58,811 nucleotides of DNA from an uncultured Shimia sp. (GTDB lineage: Bacteria; Pseudomonadota; Alphaproteobacteria; Rhodobacterales; Rhodobacteraceae): assembly GCA_937897325.1 (NCBI GenBank), contig CALCOY010000120.1, positions 1 through 58,811 of the forward strand, in the 5' to 3' direction. The notes below the pieces were generated by a model. It was not told the DNA's origin. It saw only the letters and a list, made by a program, of their open reading frames with translations, and did not search any database. Below are positions 17,381 to 25,584 of this stretch, piece after piece; position 1 is the stretch's first letter; each line of letters begins with the position of its first letter. A program made the translations under genes and the position numbers.

Positions 17381-18430
17381 ATGGTGTTCAAGCTGGTGTC
17401 CTGCGATGGCGGCGGGATCAGAGGCTACCTCACCTGCCTCATTCTTCAGAAACTTCAGGACGCAACCGGATTTCTGGAAAAAGCTGATGGCTTTGCCGGG
17501 ACATCCACCGGTGGCCTGATCGCCGTCGCCCTGGCGGATGGCCGGTCGCAAGGCAAGGATATGACAGGTCTGATCGGCGATCTGGTATCGCTTTATCGCA
17601 ATGACGCCCACAAGATCTTCCAAGAGAATGAGCGCAATCTCTTGGACAAAGCCTTTGATGAGGTACTGAAGAAATTCAATCTAAACGGCGGGCTGGGCAT
17701 CCTTGCCGCGCAATACACAGCGACCGGACTGGCCGAGATCGGTCGCACCCTGGTAGCGGATCGAACGGTTGGTTCGTTGTCGCCGGATCTGGTCCTGGCG
17801 GTCAACACAGTCTGCCTACACAGAAGCGATCAGATAGGCTGGGCTCCATTCTCGGTCACCAATCAGGATCTGGGCGATGGACCCTGGCTTGATATGACGC
17901 CTGTCAAGTTGCTGGATGTCGCCATGGCCAGCGCTGCCGCACCAGCCTATTTCCCACCGCATCTGATCACAGCAAATGGCGTCGATTATGGCTATTTCGC
18001 TGACGGCGGCGCCTTCGCCAACAACCCCGTGTTGAACGGGATCAACATGGCGATCGCAGCCAATCGAACCGGTGGTATTCAGGATATTGAGGCCTTGTCC
18101 ATCGGCACCGGACAGCAACCGGCGGACATTTCAGAGAAGATGATCAAGAATCCCGACGATTGGGGTTTGCTGAAATGGTTTGGCGTGACATCCGGCGCGC
18201 ATAGGGGCGCCCTGCTCGAAATGCTGCTGACCACCTCAGCCGAGAACCAGTATTGGATGGCCCGCATGATCCTGAAGGACCGCCTGGTCCGTCTGAACCC
18301 ACCCTTGCCGAAGGTTGTCGGGCTCGACACCTACACGCCTGAAGCCTACGCGCTGATGGAAAAATCCCATGAATGGGCGATGCATAGCCTGGCCTGGACA
18401 AAAGCAGTCGAAATGCTCAGGACCTGGTAG
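17381..18430 (+). CDS. Patatin-like phospholipase
   Basis: 349 residues. The ATG at 17381 follows GGGAGA at good spacing; ATG 17363 is an alternative. The patatin elements are all present: the oxyanion loop GGGIRG (about 10-15), the nucleophile elbow GTSTG with Ser42, and the DGG motif with catalytic Asp208 in YFADGGAFANNP. The enzyme would release fatty acids from phospholipids or other acyl esters through a Ser-Asp dyad. No signal peptide is evident, so it probably acts in the cytoplasm or at the inner membrane face. It is the first of four same-strand genes with a catalase-like protein, an unknown protein and a DyP peroxidase, which suggests it supplies lipid substrates to haem enzymes. 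Confidence 0.92.
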   Translation: MVFKLVSCDGGGIRGYLTCLILQKLQDATGFLEKADGFAGTSTGGLIAVALADGRSQGKDMTGLIGDLVSLYRNDAHKIFQENERNLLDKAFDEVLKKFNLNGGLGILAAQYTATGLAEIGRTLVADRTVGSLSPDLVLAVNTVCLHRSDQIGWAPFSVTNQDLGDGPWLDMTPVKLLDVAMASAAAPAYFPPHLITANGVDYGYFADGGAFANNPVLNGINMAIAANRTGGIQDIEALSIGTGQQPADISEKMIKNPDDWGLLKWFGVTSGAHRGALLEMLLTTSAENQYWMARMILKDRLVRLNPPLPKVVGLDTYTPEAYALMEKSHEWAMHSLAWTKAVEMLRTW

Positions 18431-18532
18431 TTTGAACCACCGGTTGTGAACTGGGTTCCCTTTTGTCTCTTGGAACGCCAATATGTTGCATGTTCTGCCG
18501 GGTCAGAGCGAATACATTTCAAAGACCCAAGC

Positions 18533-18540
18533 GGGGGGGG
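18533..18540 (+). repeat. G8 homopolymer before the catalase-like gene
   Basis: Eight consecutive G residues end two bases before the ATG at 18543. They can act as an over-strong ribosome site. If translation instead starts at the in-frame ATG at 18483, the tract lies inside the coding region, where slippage would switch the frame. Confidence 0.5.
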
Positions 18541-18542
18541 AT

Positions 18543-19556
18543 ATGGACGACACCGGCATGGCCGAGAAACTTGTGCGCGTGCTGCAGCGACCTGATGGCG
18601 ACACGGCGTTGCGACCGGTACACACCTTCGGGATCAGCGCGACAGGCTTTTTCGAACCGTCACCAATTGCCGGCAACTTTTGCGTCGCCGAGCATTTCAA
18701 CACTGCAAAGACCGGTGTGATCGTCCGTTTCTCCAACGGTTCGGGCAGTGCGACGCGCCGCGATGGCTGGTCTGATGTGCGCGGGATGGCCGTGCGGTTT
18801 CACCTGACAGACAACCGCGATACCGACCTGATCGCGATGACTCTACCCGAGTTTTTTGCACCAACGCCGAAGACCTTCCTGGAATTCGCGGAAGAGGCCG
18901 CACCAGCCCCCTATGAAGGTCAAACGCCATGGCAAAAGATCCTCAGCTTGATTCAGCTAAAGCTACCAAAGCGCGATCCTTATCCGGGAGAAACGATCAG
19001 CCCCGATGACGGTGCGATCCGGTTCGCTGATCAGAACGCCTATGCGCAACTGGGCGTCTTGCAGGCGGCTACGATTGGGGCGCCCACAAGCTACGTGCGC
19101 GCAGCCTATCATGCGGTCCACACGTTCATTGTGACCGCACCAGACAAAACGCAGCGTTGGGTCCGCTTTACGTGGCAGCCCATTGCCGGGGTTCTCAGGA
19201 CCGATCCCAACCTGCCGCCGGTGGACGACTACCTTGATGCAGAACTGCAAGATCGACTGGGCAAGGAACCTGCGCGCTTTTCACTGATGATGTCGATCGG
19301 CGAGATCGGGGATGATTTTGAAGATCCTTCCCGTCCGTGGCCACCCCATAGGATCCGCGTAATGATGGGCACCCTGACATTGGATGCGGTGTCTAAAAAT
19401 CAGTTGGAGCTGTGCGAAAAACTCAGCTTCAATCCCGGACTGCTGACCGACGGAATCGAAGCCTCCGCCGATCCCGTGCTGCACATCCGCAAGGAATCCT
19501 ACGAGATCTCAAGCGAATGGCGAGGGGCTACACCATGCCCGTTTTCGCAGAGGTGA
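18543..19556 (+). CDS. Catalase-like haem protein (short, SrpA/minicatalase type)
   Basis: 337 residues from the ATG at 18543, chosen for the adjoining G-rich site; ATG 18483 would add 20 residues. The catalase core is recognisable: HTFGISATGFFEP with the distal His position, VIVRFSNGSGS, and RGMAVRFHL. The family's LPEFFAPTPKTFLEF segment follows, and the C-terminal SADPVLHIRKESYEIS places a Tyr where the proximal haem ligand is expected. It is much shorter than clasp-containing catalases. Such short proteins include peroxidases and fatty-acid-hydroperoxide-metabolising relatives of allene oxide synthase. Its position after patatin and before DyP favours lipid hydroperoxide as substrate, which is inference. 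Confidence 0.85.
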   Translation: MDDTGMAEKLVRVLQRPDGDTALRPVHTFGISATGFFEPSPIAGNFCVAEHFNTAKTGVIVRFSNGSGSATRRDGWSDVRGMAVRFHLTDNRDTDLIAMTLPEFFAPTPKTFLEFAEEAAPAPYEGQTPWQKILSLIQLKLPKRDPYPGETISPDDGAIRFADQNAYAQLGVLQAATIGAPTSYVRAAYHAVHTFIVTAPDKTQRWVRFTWQPIAGVLRTDPNLPPVDDYLDAELQDRLGKEPARFSLMMSIGEIGDDFEDPSRPWPPHRIRVMMGTLTLDAVSKNQLELCEKLSFNPGLLTDGIEASADPVLHIRKESYEISSEWRGATPCPFSQR

Positions 19557-19560
19557 CGCC

Positions 19561-20277
19561 ATGACCAACCCCAACAGTTGGCTCAATCGCTACGTCAACA
19601 CCCTGCCGGAACGCGGGTGGTTCAACTTCCTGTCGCGATACGTCGTCGTGCCCTACTGGATCTGGAAAGAACCAAGGCCAAAGCTTCCCGGCGGGCCACG
19701 TCCCTCTCCTCAGCCAAGCGAAAGCGTTCAGCGCATGATGAACCTGATCATGCCGCTCAAGGATCCATCACCCGCGGGCCGGGCGCGGGCAACCATGGCA
19801 ATCGCCCAAAACGTGGACGAGATCTTTGCAGGCCTCGACAATGTGGGCACGGTGCATTTCGCGCGGTTTTTGCTGATCGACGACAACATTTGCATGATCT
19901 CAGTCTATGATGGGGACTTCAGCAACTATATTCGTGATTTCATCACCACAATCGGCAGCGTTTTTGACGACGTGGTGTCGCTGGTAGAGGGCGGCGAGGC
20001 ACTTTTGCCGACCGAGCACAATGTAGAGAAATTCATCGACTGGGTTCACGATCACGATCTGTTTCAGGCCCCCGACTTTCCCACGGATCTTTTTGGATTG
20101 CAGGATGCCGCCAAAGGCTTGGCCCCAAACAAACCGCCGCACATGCTGGAGTCGTTGCCGCGGGACCTGATCCTGCAATTGCATGCAAATCGCAACATCT
20201 CCTTAGGCGGAGGCTATCGCGCTTACCCCGGTGTTTCCGCCGCTCAGGTGCGCCGCAAATTCGGACAGGGCTGGTGA
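19561..20277 (+). CDS. Unknown protein of the patatin/catalase/DyP operon
   Basis: 238 residues; the ATG lies four bases after the catalase stop. An N-terminal aromatic segment (WFNFLSRYVVVPYWIW, about 20-36) could lie at a membrane surface. A middle region with TVHFARFLLIDDN and MISVYDGDFSNYIRDFI resembles one strand-helix unit of the ferredoxin-like fold seen in DyP peroxidases and dimeric alpha/beta-barrel proteins. The tail contains a glycine/tyrosine stretch NISLGGGYRAYPG. No named family was recognised and no haem ligand is evident. Its stop overlaps the DyP start in GTGA, so the two are translationally coupled; a partner, targeting or substrate-presenting role is possible. Confidence 0.75.
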   Translation: MTNPNSWLNRYVNTLPERGWFNFLSRYVVVPYWIWKEPRPKLPGGPRPSPQPSESVQRMMNLIMPLKDPSPAGRARATMAIAQNVDEIFAGLDNVGTVHFARFLLIDDNICMISVYDGDFSNYIRDFITTIGSVFDDVVSLVEGGEALLPTEHNVEKFIDWVHDHDLFQAPDFPTDLFGLQDAAKGLAPNKPPHMLESLPRDLILQLHANRNISLGGGYRAYPGVSAAQVRRKFGQGW

Positions 20278-21671
20278 CCAAGGCTTTCGACCCCCAAGAA
20301 ATTCAAGGCAACATTCTGCGGGGCTACCGCCGCAACCTTGTGCGCCATCTCATTCTCGAAGTGACGAATGCGGGGGTTGCGCGACGGTTTTTGGGCCTGT
20401 CCGTTGCTGGAGACAGCCCGGATGTGCCTGCGATCACGCCCGACAAGACCTGGCCGACAAAGCCCGAGTTCTGTTTCAATATCGGCATCACCTTCGAAGG
20501 ACTGCGGGCCTTGCGGGTCCCGTCGCGGCACCTTGAAACATTCCCCACCGAATTCATGCAGGGCATGACCAAACGCGCGATTAAGATCGGTGACTTTGGC
20601 GAAAGCGCGCCGGAACACTGGCCTGCGCCTTTCGACCAGCCCGAGCGGGTGCATATCATCGCCTCGATCCATGCAGATGCGGAGGGGCCCCTTGATCGGG
20701 CCCAAGCGCAGGTAGAGCGAGCCTTTACGACACTCGGTGTCCGAAACGGGCGGAATCTGCCAGAAGGCCGGGTTTTCTTTGGCTATGTGGACGGCATCTC
20801 GCAACCCCGCTTCAACCACATCGACGACCCGTCACAAAAGGATGTGGACGAACCGATTGATCCGCTCGGTACCGCGCTGCTGGGCTATCCGACCCGGCAA
20901 GAGGGTGTAACCTTCCGCGTTCCCTCACCCCGCGATCTCGGCTTCAACGGATCTTTCAATGCCTTTCGCATCCTCGCGCAGGATGCAGCGGGGTTTGAGA
21001 CCTATCTTAACGACGCCGCGACTGAGTTGATGACTCATCCTGACGTGAACCAGCTGGCCGATCCCCACCGCCTGGAACGTATTGGCGAAGGTCTGGATAT
21101 GCACGGTGCCCTGCGCGAAGTCGTGGCGGCGCAAATGTGCGGACGCTGGCGCAACGGTGTGCCTTACGAGTTATCGCCCGATGCGCAGTATCCCGAGGAG
21201 CGGGTTTCTCTGACCAATTTCGACTATTCGCACAGGTCGCGATGCCCGGTCGGCGCGCATATGCGACGGGGCAATCCACGCGGCGGTCCGATCGTTCAGC
21301 GCATCGCAAATTACACACGCAGACTTGTGCGGCGCGGTATGTCCTACGGTCCGGATTTCGACCCGAAGAACCCCGACAGTCAGGAGCGCGGGCTTCTTGG
21401 CAATTTCATCGGGGCCAATTTGGGTGCCCAATTCGAAGCCGTGATGTGTGATTGGATCAACCTCGGCCTGCAAGATCCGAGGATCACCAGTTCGAACGAC
21501 CCACTGCTTGGTGCCAATACGCCACAGACAAGCTGGTTTGATATGTCCTTGCCAAGTGGCGGAACGATCCGACTTCGCGGATTTCCTCGCCTGATCACGT
21601 CACGTGGTGGCGCCTATACGTTCCTGCCCAGTATCGCAGCAATCAAACATCTGTCGGAACTGAATGACTAG
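20274..21671 (+). CDS. DyP-type peroxidase
   Basis: 465 residues starting with GTG at 20274, overlapping the previous stop (GTGA). DyP hallmarks: the GYVDG motif with catalytic Asp173 in FFGYVDGISQPRF, the proximal haem ligand His329 in CPVGAHMRRGNP, and distal Arg about 353-354 in RRLVRRGMSYG. The C-terminal LLGNFIGANLGAQFEAVMCDW segment matches the second ferredoxin-like half. DyP enzymes use peroxide to oxidise dyes, phenolics or lipidic compounds. There is no signal peptide or encapsulin targeting tail that I recognise. It is longer than bacterial A/B-type enzymes and closer in size to C/D types. It is last in the operon and followed by an IS66 remnant. Confidence 0.93.
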   Translation: MTKAFDPQEIQGNILRGYRRNLVRHLILEVTNAGVARRFLGLSVAGDSPDVPAITPDKTWPTKPEFCFNIGITFEGLRALRVPSRHLETFPTEFMQGMTKRAIKIGDFGESAPEHWPAPFDQPERVHIIASIHADAEGPLDRAQAQVERAFTTLGVRNGRNLPEGRVFFGYVDGISQPRFNHIDDPSQKDVDEPIDPLGTALLGYPTRQEGVTFRVPSPRDLGFNGSFNAFRILAQDAAGFETYLNDAATELMTHPDVNQLADPHRLERIGEGLDMHGALREVVAAQMCGRWRNGVPYELSPDAQYPEERVSLTNFDYSHRSRCPVGAHMRRGNPRGGPIVQRIANYTRRLVRRGMSYGPDFDPKNPDSQERGLLGNFIGANLGAQFEAVMCDWINLGLQDPRITSSNDPLLGANTPQTSWFDMSLPSGGTIRLRGFPRLITSRGGAYTFLPSIAAIKHLSELND

Positions 21672-21690
21672 GTTGGCAATCCCCATATTT

Positions 21691-21698
21691 GGGGGGGG
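21691..21698 (+). repeat. G8 homopolymer after the DyP gene
   Basis: A second run of eight G residues, 20 bases beyond the DyP stop codon. The two tracts bracket the catalase-unknown-DyP part of the operon. Confidence 0.45.
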
Positions 21699-21723
21699 CG
21701 TCCTTGGAATCTGGGCTGCCGTC

Positions 21724-22020
21724 GGTTTGGCAAGGGCGATCCGCTACGCCCTTGGTCGGATGCCAAAAGCACGTCCCTGCCTCGAACATGGTTCCGTGGA
21801 GACGAACAACAATTCTGCGGAGCGGCAAATGAGGCCAGTGGCTTCAGATCGAAAAACTGGATGTTTGCCGGTTCTAAAGGCGGCGTAAAGACATGTCTAT
21901 TGCCTTCACGTCATCCAAACAGCGACACTTAACGGCCTAGATCCGCAAGCTTGGCCGACCCTGGTCCTCGGCCGCATCGCCGCGCACAAGATCAACCGCC
22001 TCGGGCAGTTGATAACCTTG
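21724..22020 (+). pseudogene. IS66-family transposase, C-terminal remnant
   Basis: LARAIRYALGRMPK and then GSVETNNNSAERQMRPVA reproduce the end of the IS66 catalytic domain, including the NNxxER block with the last acidic residue of the DDE triad. A one-base loss in an A run then shifts NWMFAGSKGG into another frame. Further on, [26 protein letters not shown] (third frame) is the classic IS66 C-terminus. The N-terminal bulk and both inverted repeats were not found, so this is a dead fragment left by an insertion or deletion next to the DyP operon. Confidence 0.8.
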
Positions 22021-22536
22021 TGTTACGCAGCGCAAGTAGCGTAGCAGAGGACGTGTAGATCACGCCAAAGCACACCTTTAATGGACAGTCACTGCGCAGT
22101 GTTCAATCTGGTTGGTGAAAGCAGGACACCCAAATCTGACACCACTTGACCGCTTGTCAGCCCAGGCGCCAACGAAAGCCGCACCGCCTCAACAGGGAAG
22201 TCTGCTATACTTTTCTATCCAAGCCTTCGGCTTACAAACGAGCGGTCGAAATACCAAAAAAGCTACAGCCTTCTAAACTCATTGCCTGACAGCGAAGCCT
22301 ATGCTGCCACTCCGATAACTCCCGGTTTTATCGCCTAATTCCCTTCTGTTCTCTGCACCCTGGACATCTCCTACGATTGCGCGCGACATCGCAGGCAGAA
22401 CAGGCCACATAGGCACAAGACGTCTTTGCTAAAGCGGACACCGAGATCCTTGCGACAGCAAATTTGATCCGAATTTGAGTAACGTTTCAGCGAGCTGGGC
22501 GTCGACAGTGCAGCGGAAAGAGGTCAGAAAGAACAG
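22021..22536. other. Intergenic region without a recognisable gene
   Basis: No supportable frame on either strand. The left part may be residual insertion-element DNA; a small hairpin-like AAGCCTTCGGCTT lies near 22220-22233. Confidence 0.4.
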
Positions 22537-22911
22537 TCAAGTATCCAAGCGGGTTTCTGGTGGATCGTCGTAAACCGACCATCCAAAGTCCCCCGTGCTT
22601 TCTGGCAGCTCATTCCGCCGAAGGTTCCGTGCCAAGTGAGTCTTGGCAATGAAGTTCGCCGTGATCGGTGCGGTCAAGAACAGGAACAGCGTAATCAGAA
22701 GTTCGTGTACGGAGATATGCCCGGTGTCCGCATAAAAGAAGATCATCGACGCAATTAGGACGCCACCAACCCCCAACGTCGTCGCTTTCGTAGGCGCGTG
22801 GAGGCGCTGCAATGTATGCTTCAGCTTTAGTAATCCGTAAGAACCTACGAAGCCGAAAATGCCACTTACGATAAGGGCCGCCGAGACGAGGAATTCCGCA
22901 ACAAAGTTCAT
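22537..22911 (-). CDS. mrpG: Mrp/Pha cation:proton antiporter subunit G
   Basis: 124 residues from the ATG at 22911 with AGGTG upstream; a TTG at 22929 inside the F gene's end is less likely. It has three hydrophobic helices and the conserved YGLLKLKHTLQRLHAPTKATTLGV stretch of MnhG/PhaG, followed by a hydrophilic tail. It is the last gene of the operon and a small membrane subunit needed for assembly or activity of the multi-subunit antiporter, which exports Na+ or K+ in exchange for protons. Confidence 0.93.
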   Translation of the reverse strand: MNFVAEFLVSAALIVSGIFGFVGSYGLLKLKHTLQRLHAPTKATTLGVGGVLIASMIFFYADTGHISVHELLITLFLFLTAPITANFIAKTHLARNLRRNELPESTGDFGWSVYDDPPETRLDT

Positions 22912-22921
22912 CCGCTTGCAC

Positions 22922-23191
22922 CTATTCAATTATGTCGCCGCGCAGCAGAAAGCGGCAGTAAGCGACCGTTGAAACAAATCCGACCATCGCAATCAGCATC
23001 GCGGCCTCGAAATAGATCGCAGTCCCGCGCCAGACACCATAGAGCACCAAAAGGGCGATCACGTTGATTACCATGGTATCCAAGGCGAGGATACGATCGG
23101 CGGCGTCGGGACCAACGACGATGCGCCAGAGGTCCAAAAGCAGGGCCGCGCCGTAGCAGCCGGCTGCAAAGAGAAGAGAATACTCAATCAT
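22922..23191 (-). CDS. mrpF: Mrp/Pha antiporter subunit F
   Basis: 89 residues; its ATG overlaps the stop of subunit E by four bases (ATGA). It shows three helices and the MrpF signature R-I-VVGPDAADRILALDTM, with the D-R pair conserved across the family. A small inner-membrane subunit of the antiporter complex, whose tight coupling to E suggests stoichiometric production. Confidence 0.93.
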   Translation of the reverse strand: MIEYSLLFAAGCYGAALLLDLWRIVVGPDAADRILALDTMVINVIALLVLYGVWRGTAIYFEAAMLIAMVGFVSTVAYCRFLLRGDIIE

Positions 23192-23679
23192 GGGAAGATC
23201 TCCAGAAGGCGGCGTTCATAACGGGTCTTGATGTCATGGAGCACTTTGTCAGGGTCGTCGGTGTGGAGGCAGTGCACGAGGATCGAGTTGCAATCAGCCG
23301 ACAGCATCGCAGAAACTGTCCCTGGGGTCATCGTGATGGTGCCTGCGAGGACGGTAATCGCCTCGGCTGAAGTGAGCTCAAGGGGGACTGGGATCCAGTG
23401 CGAACGGATCTCCGCTTCACGCCTGAAGAGGATAATCATCGCGACCTGCACGTTTGCAACGACGATATCCCAAAGCACGATCAGCGCGTACTCGGCGATC
23501 TTCAGTGGCCGGGCAATTGCGGGACGGTCTGGCCAATAGGCTGCCGTCAGCATCGGGATGGCAAGACCGAACGCTGTGCCGAGAATCAGGTTACCCAGCG
23601 TGAATGTGTTCACCAAGCCGAACCAAACGAGGATCAGCGTGAGGCTCAAGAGCGGGTGCGGGACGAGACGGGTCAGCAT
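23188..23679 (-). CDS. mrpE: Mrp/Pha antiporter subunit E
   Basis: 163 residues with GAAGG in front of the ATG at 23679, directly after the subunit D stop. It has two N-terminal helices and then the E-subunit core: VVANVQVAMIIL, a short cytoplasmic domain, and the TITMTPGTVSAML motif typical of MnhE/PhaE. It is required for stable assembly of the complex in characterised systems. Confidence 0.93.
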   Translation of the reverse strand: MLTRLVPHPLLSLTLILVWFGLVNTFTLGNLILGTAFGLAIPMLTAAYWPDRPAIARPLKIAEYALIVLWDIVVANVQVAMIILFRREAEIRSHWIPVPLELTSAEAITVLAGTITMTPGTVSAMLSADCNSILVHCLHTDDPDKVLHDIKTRYERRLLEIFP

Positions 23680-23682
23680 TGA

Positions 23683-25221
23683 TCAGCCTTCCTCAACAGG
23701 GTCCATGACGGCGTCTACGTAACCTTTGCGATCGAAGAGTTGTGCGGACGTGTCGTCGAGATAGGCGGAAACCGGACCGGCGAATATCGCCAAGGCAGCT
23801 AGAGCTATAAGGCCCAACATGACTGGCGCCACCTGAACGGTTGTCGCGTGCGATGGCGTGTCAGCAGCCGCGTCGACGGCGGTTTGAGGAACGGGATCGG
23901 CAATCGCTGTGGACTTCCAGAAAAGCGCACTTCCTGCCCGGGCGAAACCAACAATTGTAAACAGCGATCCAACCAGGATGGCGGACCACGCCCAGCCTAT
24001 GAAGCCCGGCGCTCGGATCGCATCAAGAACGAGGAGCTTGCCCAGAAATCCGCTGAGAGGTGGCATCCCGGCCATGGCGATGGCAGCGGCAAAGAAGAGA
24101 GCTGCAAAAAGACCGTTTTGCGCGGTCGCCGGCTCAGGGTGAAGCGTGTCAGCCGACCGCCTCGTAACGACGAGATCGGCGATCAGGAACAGACAGGCCG
24201 CCGCCAAAGTGGAGTGGATCATGTAGTAGAGGGCTGCGGTTGTCGCTGTTGTAGAGAATGCCGCGACTGACACCAACAGGGTTCCCATAGACCCCACGAC
24301 CGAGAAGGCGATCAGCGGCATAAGACGACGCGCGCCCAACACCCCAAACGCTCCCACGGCAATTGTGACAATGGCCGCCGGAAAAAGCCACGTGCCAGCC
24401 AGGCTCTCCGTCCCGGGAACACCTGGCCCGAACGCCGTTGTGTGGACACGGAGGATCGCATAAGCGCCGACCTTCGTCATTATCGCAAAGAGCGCCGCAA
24501 CCGGCGCGGGGGCATTGGCATAGGTTGCCGGAAGCCAGAATTGCACAGGGAAAAGCGCGGCCTTCACAGCAAAGACGATCATCAGCAGAATCGCGGCCAC
24601 CCGCACGAGCGCAGTTTCCTCAGCCGGGATTTCGGGGATGCGGGCCGCCAGATCCGCAATGTTGAGCGTGCCTGTCGACGCATAGAGCGTGCCAAGTGCA
24701 AAGAGAAACAAAGTTGATCCCGCGAGGTTCATGATCACATATTGCAGGCCTGCGCGCATCCGCTCCTTGCCGCCCGAATGGATCATCAGGCCGTAAGAAG
24801 CGATCAAGAGCACTTCGAAGAACACGAAGAGGTTGAAGACGTCACCGGTTAGGAAAGCTCCAGAGATGCCCATCAGCTGGAATTGGAAGAGCGCATGAAA
24901 GTGGCGCCCACGCGCATCCCATCCCGTGGCGATGGCGTGCACCAAGACGATAAATGCCAGCGTTCCTGTCAATAGTACCATAAGCGCTGATAGCCGATCT
25001 AGGACCAGAATGATGCCGAAAGGCGCTGGCCAAGCGCCCAAGCGATAGACATGAGTTGCACCGTCGGCGGCCATCGTGGTGAGCCCCAATGCGATGGCAA
25101 AAAACGCTGCGGTTCCGGCAAGGGATGCAGTGCGCGCCAGTACGATGTCATGGCGCATCACGAAGCCGATAAGCGGTGCGAGCAATGCGGGCAGAACAAC
25201 GGGGAGGATGATCCAATGCAT
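23683..25221 (-). CDS. mrpD: Mrp/Pha antiporter subunit D (NuoN/NuoM-like)
   Basis: 512 residues, about 14 transmembrane helices; the start overlaps the subunit C stop by one base. It belongs to the proton-translocating antiporter family shared with complex I subunits L, M and N. The conserved Lys region K-AALFPVQFWLPATYANAPAPVAALFAIMTKVGAY is intact, as is an early membrane Glu (VFFEVLL). With subunit A it forms the proposed ion-translocating core. Confidence 0.95.
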   Translation of the reverse strand: MHWIILPVVLPALLAPLIGFVMRHDIVLARTASLAGTAAFFAIALGLTTMAADGATHVYRLGAWPAPFGIILVLDRLSALMVLLTGTLAFIVLVHAIATGWDARGRHFHALFQFQLMGISGAFLTGDVFNLFVFFEVLLIASYGLMIHSGGKERMRAGLQYVIMNLAGSTLFLFALGTLYASTGTLNIADLAARIPEIPAEETALVRVAAILLMIVFAVKAALFPVQFWLPATYANAPAPVAALFAIMTKVGAYAILRVHTTAFGPGVPGTESLAGTWLFPAAIVTIAVGAFGVLGARRLMPLIAFSVVGSMGTLLVSVAAFSTTATTAALYYMIHSTLAAACLFLIADLVVTRRSADTLHPEPATAQNGLFAALFFAAAIAMAGMPPLSGFLGKLLVLDAIRAPGFIGWAWSAILVGSLFTIVGFARAGSALFWKSTAIADPVPQTAVDAAADTPSHATTVQVAPVMLGLIALAALAIFAGPVSAYLDDTSAQLFDRKGYVDAVMDPVEEG

Positions 25222-25583
25222 TAAGCGCTCTCCCCTTTGTCGGTTGCATCTCGCATCTCTGGCTCGATGTCGACCCGATCACTCTCGGCCTCCAGGTAGG
25301 CGCCAAGCCCGATCATCACCAGAACCGCTGTCATCCCGAAGGATATCACGATCGCCGTCAGCACGAGGGCCTGCGGCAGCGGGTCAGTGTATGTCGCCTC
25401 TCCATACTTGGCGAGGATCGGGGATTGGTCGATGGCCAGCCGCCCACTGGCGAAGAGAAACACGTTCACCGCGTAGGACAGGAGCGCGAGACCGAGGATG
25501 ACAGGAAAGGTACGCAGCCTTAAAAGCAGGTAGACCCCACCAGCGGTCAGAACACCAACTGTGCTTGCGACAATCAACTCCAT
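25221..25583 (-). CDS. mrpC: Mrp/Pha antiporter subunit C (NuoK-like)
   Basis: 120 residues from the ATG at 25583, two bases after the subunit A stop; an upstream in-frame start at 25628 lies inside that gene. It has three helices with the NuoK-like LTAGGVYLLLRLRTFPVILGLALLSYAVNVFLF segment and DPLPQALVLTAIVISFG, the most conserved stretch of MnhC. A small core subunit between A and D. Confidence 0.95.
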   Translation of the reverse strand: MELIVASTVGVLTAGGVYLLLRLRTFPVILGLALLSYAVNVFLFASGRLAIDQSPILAKYGEATYTDPLPQALVLTAIVISFGMTAVLVMIGLGAYLEAESDRVDIEPEMRDATDKGESA

Positions 25584-25584
25584 C

